Assembly: GCA_030146905.1 (NCBI GenBank)
Contig: JASLAV010000117.1
Span: 1-11,185, forward strand
Length of the DNA stretch: 11,185 nt
From: Lentzea sp.
Lineage (GTDB): Bacteria; Actinomycetota; Actinomycetes; Mycobacteriales; Pseudonocardiaceae
Direction: 5' to 3'
In this document: piece by piece, positions 5,918 through 11,185 of the stretch
How the letters are laid out: each line of letters begins with the position of its first letter
Numbering within the stretch: the stretch's first letter is position 1
Position numbers and translations under genes: made by a program
Notes under the pieces: model-generated
What the model was told of the DNA's origin: nothing
Database searches by the model: none
Seen by the model: the letters and a program-made list of their open reading frames with translations, nothing else

Positions 5918-8635
5918 TCACCGCGGCAGGACCGGCCTCTCGTCCAGCAGCGACAGCCGCGAGCGCACCACCTCGACCTGGCCGTCGCCCAGCTCGTCGT
6001 AGACGTCGAGCGCCGCGAGGTAGTGGCCGCGGGCCGCGTCCCGTTCGCCCAGCTCCCGCTTCATGTCGGCCAGCCGCACCAGCGTGTCGGCCTGGTAGTG
6101 CCGGTAGGACAGCGCCTCCTGCAGCTCCACGGACCTGAGGTAGTTCGCCTCCGCCTCCTCGTAGCGGCCCAGCGCTCGGTAGATGCTGCCGAGCGTGTCG
6201 CGGTTCGAGGCGACGACGGTGTCGCGTTCGTCCGGCACCAGGTCCAGGTACATGTCGCGGGCCTGCTCGGCGTGCGCGGCCGCTTCGACGTGGCGGCCGA
6301 GCTCGTGGTGCACGAAGGCCAGCGACGCCGAGACGCTGGCCAGCTCGATGCGGTCGCCGCTGCGCAGGGCCGCCTCCATGGCGCGCCGCAACGGGTCGAG
6401 GGCGCGCTCGTACTCGCCCTGCCGCCCCAGCAGGTAGGCGAGGCCGCGCAGGTCGTTGGACAGCCCGATCAGGTCGTCGAGCCGTTCGTCCAGCGCCACG
6501 GCCGCGCGCAGCTGGCGTTCGGCCTCCTCGAACTCCTGCTCCGGCACCAGGCACGACACCAGGCCCCGGCGGGCACGGCACTCCCCTTCCAGGTCACCTG
6601 CCCGGCGCGCGGCCGCGATGGCCAGCCGCTGCAACCGTTCCCCCTCGCGCCAACGGCCGGTGGCCACCAGGAAGTGGCGGATCGCCCACACCGTGCGCCA
6701 CACGTGACCGTCGAAACCGGCCTCACCGGCCAGGGCCACCGCCGCACCGAGCACCGCGCGTTCCCCCGCGTACCAGCGGTCCGCAGCGGTGCTTTCCTCG
6801 AACGCCAGCACGACGGCGCCGGGAGCGGGGTCCGGTGTGGTGATGGGCTGGCGCAACGGGTCGGAACGGGCGGTGGCGGCCAGCGCGGAGTGCATCAGGT
6901 GGTCGAAGAACCGCTGCAGCGCCTCACGACGTTCCTCGGCGGACAACCGATGAGCCGCCTCCTCCGCCGCGTACGCACGCATCAGGTCGTGCAACCGGTA
7001 GCGGTCGTCCTGGCCCGTGATCAGGCTGTAGCGGGCGAGCTCGTCCAACGCCTCCCCTGCCGGCGAACCCATGAGGCTGCTCGCGGCCGGCTCGGTCACG
7101 TCGGGACCGGGGTGCAGGCCGAGCAGCACGGACAACCGCGCTGCCACCGGGCTCAGGCACCCGGACGTCCACGAGAACACCGCCCGCACGCTGGTCAGCG
7201 GGTCATCGGTGTCCAGCGCGTCGAGCGCGGCGTGTTCGAGCTCGTCCACGAGCACGTCCAGCGGGTACTGGTCGAGCGTCGCCCGTGCCGCCACCACGGC
7301 CAGCGCCAGCGGCAGCCCCGCGCACAGCTCGACCAGCCGGGTGGCGGCGACGGGATCGGCAGCGACCCGGTCCGCACCGACCCTGCCGCCGAACAGCACC
7401 ATCGACTCGCCGGGGTCCAGCACGTCGAGCCCGAACGCGCGGTCGTGACCGACCAGGCCCCGCAAGCGGTTGCGCGAGGTGATCACGACCAGGCTGCGGG
7501 AGCCGCCCGGCAACAGCGGGAGCACCTGCTCCACGTCGCGGACGTTGTCGAGCAGCACCAGGACCCGCCGCCGCGACAACACCTCGCGGTAGCTCGCCAG
7601 CATCGCCTCGGTGCCCGCCGGGATCTCGTCCGCGGGCACGCCGAGCGCCAGCAGGAAGTCGCGGGCCGTGCTGATCGGGTTCACCGGCTCACCGGTGGGG
7701 TCGAACCCGCGCAGGTCGCTGTGGAGCTGCCCGCCGGGGAACCTGCCCGCGACCCGGTGGGCCCACTGCACGGCGAGCGACGTCTTGCCGATGCCACCGC
7801 TGCCGTTGATCACCACGACGAGCCTGCCGGACCCCAGCACGGTGTCGAGCCCGTCCAGTTCCTGCTCCCTGCCGACGAAGTGCGGCAACGCCGTCGGCAG
7901 CTGCCTCGGCACGTGGTGCGGCACCTGCGCGGGCACGCCTCCCGCGAGGACCTGGTGCTGCGCCGCGCGCAGCCGCGGCCCCGGCCCGACGCCGAGCTGG
8001 TCGTCCAGCAGGGCCACGACCTCCTGGTAGGCGGCGAACGCGTCCGCCTGCTGGCCGCCGCGGTGCAGCGCGACCACCAGCTGCGCCCAGAAGACCTCGC
8101 GCAACGGGTGCCGGTGGGTGAGCGTTCTCAGCTCCGGCACCAGTTCCGCCGCGTCGCCGCGCAGGAGGTCCGCGTCGATCCGCCGTTCCAGCGCCCTCAG
8201 GCGTTCCTCGGCCAGCAGTGGCACGAGGTCGCGGTGCAACGACTCCGACGAGACGTTCGCCAGCACCGGCCCCCGCCACAACGCCGTCGCCGCCGCGTGA
8301 TCGCCGGCGTCCAGGTGGGCGCGGAACCGCAGCAGGTCGAGCTGGCCCGGCTCGACGACCGCCGCGTAGCCGCGGGCACCGGTGCGCACGCAGTTCGCCG
8401 CACCGAGCGCACGCCGCAGTCTCGTCACGATCATGTGCAGCGTCTTGCCCGCGCGGTCCGCACTGGGCGGCGCGCCGTCCCACAACCGTTCGACGATCTC
8501 GCCGACCGGCACGAACTCGTTGGGGCGCAACAGGAGGGTGGCGAGCAACACGCGGCAGCGGCCGGCGGGGACGACGACCGGAACGCCGTCGAGCAGGACT
8601 TCGAGCGGGCCCAGCACGCGGTACTCGACTCGCAC
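5918..8635 (-). CDS. AfsR/SARP-family regulator (OmpR-type HTH, BTAD, NB-ARC, TPR), 905 aa
   Basis: Cytoplasmic AfsR-type transcriptional activator. Seen: a winged-helix DNA-binding domain (1-95, RVEYRVLGPLEV); BTAD (about 97-245); NB-ARC with FVGR (253-256), Walker A GSGGIGKT (278-285), Walker B VLVLLDN (358-364), ITSRN (385-389), GLPLA (440-444); a winged helix with an MHD-like LHD (548-550); and at least five TPR-like units (691-721, 731-756, 770-797, 813-840, 850-884). The frame stays open upstream as far as 9319, but I place the start at the GTG at 8635. Its N-terminus then aligns with both paralogs, GGGGAGG lies 7 bases upstream, and the longer frame would run through the promoter and into eccC. 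The gene has its own promoter and a hairpin after it, so it looks monocistronic. The heptamers before it suggest autoregulation or control by its paralogs (inference). Signal and targets are unknown. Confidence 0.95.
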   Translation of the reverse strand: MRVEYRVLGPLEVLLDGVPVVVPAGRCRVLLATLLLRPNEFVPVGEIVERLWDGAPPSADRAGKTLHMIVTRLRRALGAANCVRTGARGYAAVVEPGQLDLLRFRAHLDAGDHAAATALWRGPVLANVSSESLHRDLVPLLAEERLRALERRIDADLLRGDAAELVPELRTLTHRHPLREVFWAQLVVALHRGGQQADAFAAYQEVVALLDDQLGVGPGPRLRAAQHQVLAGGVPAQVPHHVPRQLPTALPHFVGREQELDGLDTVLGSGRLVVVINGSGGIGKTSLAVQWAHRVAGRFPGGQLHSDLRGFDPTGEPVNPISTARDFLLALGVPADEIPAGTEAMLASYREVLSRRRVLVLLDNVRDVEQVLPLLPGGSRSLVVITSRNRLRGLVGHDRAFGLDVLDPGESMVLFGGRVGADRVAADPVAATRLVELCAGLPLALAVVAARATLDQYPLDVLVDELEHAALDALDTDDPLTSVRAVFSWTSGCLSPVAARLSVLLGLHPGPDVTEPAASSLMGSPAGEALDELARYSLITGQDDRYRLHDLMRAYAAEEAAHRLSAEERREALQRFFDHLMHSALAATARSDPLRQPITTPDPAPGAVVLAFEESTAADRWYAGERAVLGAAVALAGEAGFDGHVWRTVWAIRHFLVATGRWREGERLQRLAIAAARRAGDLEGECRARRGLVSCLVPEQEFEEAERQLRAAVALDERLDDLIGLSNDLRGLAYLLGRQGEYERALDPLRRAMEAALRSGDRIELASVSASLAFVHHELGRHVEAAAHAEQARDMYLDLVPDERDTVVASNRDTLGSIYRALGRYEEAEANYLRSVELQEALSYRHYQADTLVRLADMKRELGERDAARGHYLAALDVYDELGDGQVEVVRSRLSLLDERPVLPR

Positions 8636-8642
8636 GTCGCCG

Positions 8643-8649
8643 CCTCCCC
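8643..8649 (-). promoter_or_regulatory. Ribosome binding site that fixes the GTG start of the 905-aa regulator
   Basis: GGGGAGG on the minus strand, 7 bases before the GTG at 8635-8633. It is the only good Shine-Dalgarno near the point where similarity to the paralogs begins, and it argues against any longer protein starting upstream. Confidence 0.8.
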
Positions 8650-8666
8650 GGTGTCGCCGAGCGCCG

Positions 8667-8706
8667 AGTGTAGGTGCGGGAACCCGTTGTGTGACCGAAG
8701 TGTGAG
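8667..8706 (-). promoter_or_regulatory. Promoter of the 905-aa regulator with paired SARP heptamers
   Basis: Plus-strand heptamers GTGTGAC (8689-8695) and GTGTGAG (8700-8706) are spaced 11 bp start to start. On the minus strand a TACACT (8672-8667) is a plausible -10 box. A 17-bp spacer puts the -35 at 8695-8690 (GTCACA), inside the nearer heptamer. This overlap of weak -35 and activator site is typical of SARP-activated promoters. Transcription would start near 8660, about 25 bases before the GTG. The distance from heptamer to -10 (16 bases) is longer than the 8 bases often cited for SARP sites, so the exact -10 is uncertain. Confidence 0.6.
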
Positions 8707-8867
8707 CGCGACCGTGCAAAGTGCTGATCAGCCGGACGACGACGGTGGCACGGATCTTGGGGGGCGGGTCGCCGTCGTCGGTCTCCGTCCCGGCAGCCCC
8801 TCCCCAGTGGGTCTGCCAGGACGGGACGCGGTCATGGGGGAACCGGACAGTCCCCTGCTGTTCGGTT

Positions 8868-8899
8868 GGGCCCGCGGCTTCGGCCGCGGGCCCTTTTTT
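8868..8899 (+). terminator. Intrinsic terminator on the plus strand (11-bp stem, TTCG loop, T6)
   Basis: Arms 8868-8878 and 8883-8893 pair perfectly (GGGCCCGCGGC with its complement) around a stable TTCG tetraloop, followed directly by six T (8894-8899). The U-tract is on the plus strand only. On the minus strand the same sequence has an A-tract before the stem and no U-tract after it. It therefore ends rightward transcription, yet no plus-strand gene is seen anywhere in the window. Confidence 0.85.
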
Positions 8900-8912
8900 C
8901 GTGCCACGACGA

Positions 8913-8952
8913 CTCGTGGGTGGCCCCGCCGAAAGGCGGGACCACCCACGAG
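8913..8952 (-). terminator. Hairpin terminator after eccC
   Basis: Arms 8913-8930 and 8935-8952 pair over 18 positions with a single C/A mismatch, around a four-base loop (GAAA on the plus strand). It begins 15 bases beyond the eccC stop codon. No U-tract follows on the minus strand, so it would work as a U-less hairpin terminator or as a 3'-end stabiliser. Confidence 0.6.
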
Positions 8953-8967
8953 GTCGTCCGGCGGGAA

Positions 8968-11185
8968 CTAGTCGGGCTGGATCCAGGCGAACTGGATGCG
9001 CTGCTGACCGTGCTTGCGGGTCACCATCGTGCCCCGGCCGGGAGGCTGCGGCGACGGCTTGAGGTTGCCGACGATGTTGCCCTCCTCCTTCGAACCGGAA
9101 CCGACGAACAGCGGCGCCGAGATCTCCTTCAGCTTGCCGAGCACCGGGTCGTACATCGCGCGGGACGCACCACCCATGCGGCGGGCCAGGATGACGTGCA
9201 GACCGACGTCCTTGGCCTGCGGGATGAACTCGGCCAGCGGCTGCAACGGGTTCGCGGCGCCCTGCGGAGCCACGAGGTCGTAGTCGTCCACGATGATGAA
9301 CACCTCGGGACCGCTCCACCAGGAGCGGTTGCGGAGCTGTTCCTGCGTCACGTCCGGGCCGGGCATGCGCTTGGTGAGCGAGCCCTTGACCTCCTGGACG
9401 TTCTGCGTGAGCTGGGCGCCCGACACGGCGTAGCTCAGCAGGTGGTCCGTGTCGATGAAGCCGAGCAGCGTGCGGCGGTAGTCCGCGAGCAGGATCAGCG
9501 CCTCGGACGAGGTGTAGCTGGTCATGATGCCGCGGATGATCGTGCGCAGCATGTTCGTCTTGCCAGACTCGCCGTCGGCCAGCGTGAAGAAGTGCGGGTC
9601 CGCGTCGAAGTCCATGTAGACCGGCGCGAGCTCGTCCTCGTTGACGCCGACCGGGACCAGGTGGCCGCGGTTCGGGTTGCTCTGCTGGACCTGCGCCATG
9701 AACTGCCCGTAGTCGAGCAGGTCGGGCAGCATCCTGACCTGCGGGGCGCGCGGGCCCTGCCAGGACTGGTTGAGCTTCATGCTGAGGTCCTGCACGCCCT
9801 GCGAGATCGTCGTCGGGTCCTGCAGGGTGTCGATGCGCGGCAGACCGGTGAGGAAGTGCAGCTTGTCACCGGTGAGACCGCGGCCGGGACGACCGGGCGG
9901 CACGTTGACCGCGACCTTGCGGTCGATCTCGGACTCGCTCGGGTCACCGAGGCGCAGCTCGAACCGCGTGCCGAGGAGGTCCTTCATCGCGGGACGGATC
10001 TCCGCCCACCGGTTGGCGGCGACGATCACGTGCACGCCGTAGGACAGGCCCTGCGCCGCCAGCGCCTGGACCTGCGGCTCGACCATCTCGAACTCCTGGC
10101 GGAAGTTCATCCAGCCGTCCACGACCAGGAACGCGTCGCCGAACGCGTCGTCGTTGATCTCACCGCGGCGCTTGCGGTTGCGGAACTCGGCCATCGAGTC
10201 GATGCGCTGCTCGCGCCAGCGCAGCTCGCGCTCGGTGATCAGGGTCTGCAGCTCGGCCACCATGCGGCGGACCTTGTCGACGTCGAGACGCCCGGCGAAC
10301 CCGCCGACGTGCGGCATGTCCTCCATCGACGCGAGCGTGCCACCACCGAGGTCGATGCAGTAGAACTGCGCCTCCTGCGGCGTGTGCGTCAGCGACATCG
10401 ACGCGATGATCGTCCTGAGCAGCGTCGACTTGCCCGACTGCGGGCCGCCGACGACCGCGCCGTGGCCGGCGGCGCCGGCGAAGTCGGCCCACAGCAGGTC
10501 GCGGCGCTGCTCGAACGGCTTGTCGACCACGCCGACCGGGATCTGCAGCACGCCGTTCGCCGGGTAGCCCGGTGACGTGAGACCGCGGTCCTGCGTCACG
10601 TCGAGCGGCGGCAGCATCGTGTCCATCGTCGGCGGCTCGTTGAGCGGCGGCAGCCACACCTCGTGCGCGGGCGGGCCCTGGCCGACGAGGCGGTTGACGA
10701 TGAGCTCGAGCTGGGTCGGCTCGTTCGTGTCCTCCTTGACCGGCGCCGCCTCGACCTTGACCGGCTCGAGCGGCCGCTCCGGCTCCTTCGGGATCTCGAT
10801 GAAGTCCGGTACGAAGAACCGCGGGCGCTTGTCGCTGCGCACCGCCACCGACTCGCCGACGGACTGCATGCCGGACGGCCGGTAGGTGCCGGAGACGTAG
10901 AGCGCCTTGAACCTGGTCAGCGGCATGCCCTGCACGCTGAGGTAACCCGAGCCGGGGATCGGCGGCAGCTCGTAGGCGTCCGGCACACCGATCGCCGCAC
11001 GGGACTCCGCCGCGTTGAACGTCTTCAGACCGATCCGGTACGAGAGGAACGTGTCCAGACCGCGCAGCTTGCCTTCCTCGAGCCGCTGCGACGCGAGGAG
11101 CATGTGCATCTGCAGCGACCGGCCGACACGACCGATCTGGAGGAAGATGTCGATGAAGTCCGGCTTCGCCGTCAGCATCTCGGAG
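8968..11185 (-). CDS. eccC: EccC-type type VII secretion ATPase (FtsK/SpoIIIE family), C-terminal part; 5' end outside the window
   Basis: Motor ATPase of the ESX/type VII secretion system at the inner membrane, which recognises WXG100-type substrates. Seen: 738 codons, open through the right edge with no start. The left-over of ATPase domain 1 is visible (SEMLTAKPDF, then a LLASQR segment). Counting the M of that segment as 1: domain 2 has Walker A GGPQSGKS (244-251) and Walker B AFLVVDGW (349-356); domain 3 has a P-loop read as ADGESGKT (534-541), where Ala takes the place of the first Gly of GxxxxGKT, and Walker B VFIIVDDYDLV (626-636). The TAG stop is at 8970-8968. Known: EccC proteins carry three tandem FtsK-like ATPase domains and are about 1,300 aa, so roughly the last 55% is here. 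In studied EccC proteins domains 2 and 3 are thought to be regulatory, and domain 3 binds the substrate signal. The N-terminal membrane helices and domain 1 active site are outside the window, as are any other ESX genes. Confidence 0.95.
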   Translation of the reverse strand, partial: SEMLTAKPDFIDIFLQIGRVGRSLQMHMLLASQRLEEGKLRGLDTFLSYRIGLKTFNAAESRAAIGVPDAYELPPIPGSGYLSVQGMPLTRFKALYVSGTYRPSGMQSVGESVAVRSDKRPRFFVPDFIEIPKEPERPLEPVKVEAAPVKEDTNEPTQLELIVNRLVGQGPPAHEVWLPPLNEPPTMDTMLPPLDVTQDRGLTSPGYPANGVLQIPVGVVDKPFEQRRDLLWADFAGAAGHGAVVGGPQSGKSTLLRTIIASMSLTHTPQEAQFYCIDLGGGTLASMEDMPHVGGFAGRLDVDKVRRMVAELQTLITERELRWREQRIDSMAEFRNRKRRGEINDDAFGDAFLVVDGWMNFRQEFEMVEPQVQALAAQGLSYGVHVIVAANRWAEIRPAMKDLLGTRFELRLGDPSESEIDRKVAVNVPPGRPGRGLTGDKLHFLTGLPRIDTLQDPTTISQGVQDLSMKLNQSWQGPRAPQVRMLPDLLDYGQFMAQVQQSNPNRGHLVPVGVNEDELAPVYMDFDADPHFFTLADGESGKTNMLRTIIRGIMTSYTSSEALILLADYRRTLLGFIDTDHLLSYAVSGAQLTQNVQEVKGSLTKRMPGPDVTQEQLRNRSWWSGPEVFIIVDDYDLVAPQGAANPLQPLAEFIPQAKDVGLHVILARRMGGASRAMYDPVLGKLKEISAPLFVGSGSKEEGNIVGNLKPSPQPPGRGTMVTRKHGQQRIQFAWIQPD

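Larger units (their letters stand above)
8636..8967. other. 332-base intergenic region between eccC and the 905-aa regulator
   Basis: No protein gene is supported on either strand; the open frames here lack a ribosome binding site and any recognisable protein. From the eccC side it contains a GAAA-capped hairpin (8913-8952), a plus-strand intrinsic terminator (8868-8899), about 160 bases with further hairpin potential (8785-8824 and 8837-8855), and the promoter of the 905-aa regulator. Confidence 0.75.

Noticed and set aside
8679..8703. ECF-sigma-like GGAAC element on the plus strand as a promoter for the candidate small RNA
   Set aside because: No matching -10 element at the expected distance. 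The sequence overlaps the promoter of the minus-strand regulator.
8711..8727. Third heptamer (GTGCTGA at 8721) before the 905-aa regulator
   Set aside because: It is one base out of the 11-bp phase, skips one turn and matches the heptamer poorly.
8836..8856. GGGGGAACC followed by a CCCC pairing, resembling part of a cyclic-di-AMP (ydaO) riboswitch
   Set aside because: Only one short segment matches. The remaining conserved parts and a suitable downstream plus-strand gene are missing.
8636..9319. N-terminal extension of the 905-aa regulator up to 9319
   Set aside because: It would cross the promoter, both hairpins and the end of eccC. The added residues show no domain, and the paralogs begin exactly at the GTG at 8635.
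233..10575. Long plus-strand open frames (for example 1323-4130, 4220-5809, 5849-8971, 8866-10575)
   Set aside because: They lie antisense to genes with clear domains and are rich in Arg, His, Gln, Val and Pro with no recognisable motif. High GC third positions suppress stops on the opposite strand. No ribosome binding sites or conserved domains support them.
1..11185. Mobile element, CRISPR array, tRNA or biosynthetic gene
   Set aside because: No transposase, terminal repeats, spaced repeats, cloverleaf or biosynthetic enzyme was found on reading both strands. The repeats seen are short operators or hairpins, and paralogy explains the longer similarities.

Overview
The window is GC-rich DNA whose codons strongly prefer G or C in the third position. 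It carries a type VII (ESX/WXG100) secretion ATPase and three AfsR/SARP-type regulators. This points to a filamentous actinobacterium; a Pseudonocardiales-like or Streptomyces-like genome is an inference, since no rRNA or marker gene is present. All five genes I can support lie on the minus strand, so transcription runs from high to low coordinates. No tRNA, rRNA, CRISPR array, transposase or attachment site was seen.

Layout, in order of transcription. (1) 11185-8968: the C-terminal part of an EccC-type ATPase. Its 5' end is outside the window and a strong hairpin follows its stop. (2) 8967-8636: a 332-base intergenic region. It holds that hairpin, a textbook intrinsic terminator that points the other way (plus strand), and then a promoter with tandem heptamers just upstream of the next gene. 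(3) 8635-5918: a full-length AfsR-like regulator (905 aa, GTG start), followed by a 15-bp perfect hairpin. (4) 5917-5645: a 273-base region with three heptameric direct repeats at exact 11-bp intervals and a short dyad. (5) 5644-4106: a truncated AfsR-like protein (512 aa) with a SARP DNA-binding unit and an NB-ARC ATPase core, but no winged helix or TPR sensor. (6) 4109-1437: a second full-length AfsR-like regulator (890 aa), whose ATG overlaps the preceding stop (ATGA). (7) 1363 to the left edge: an Hsp70-like protein with a complete ATPase domain, a proline-rich linker and a single membrane helix instead of a normal substrate-binding domain; its 3' end is outside the window.

The core of the window is the block of three tandem SARP-STAND paralogs. 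Their DNA-binding domains are nearly interchangeable. The two transcription units that encode them carry operator-like repeat blocks matching at 19 of 20 positions. The simplest reading, an inference, is a cross-regulating circuit: two regulators with TPR sensor domains and one sensor-less version reading the same operator class. The membrane-anchored Hsp70-like protein would be a co-transcribed partner. The EccC gene appears to be a separate unit, insulated by hairpins.
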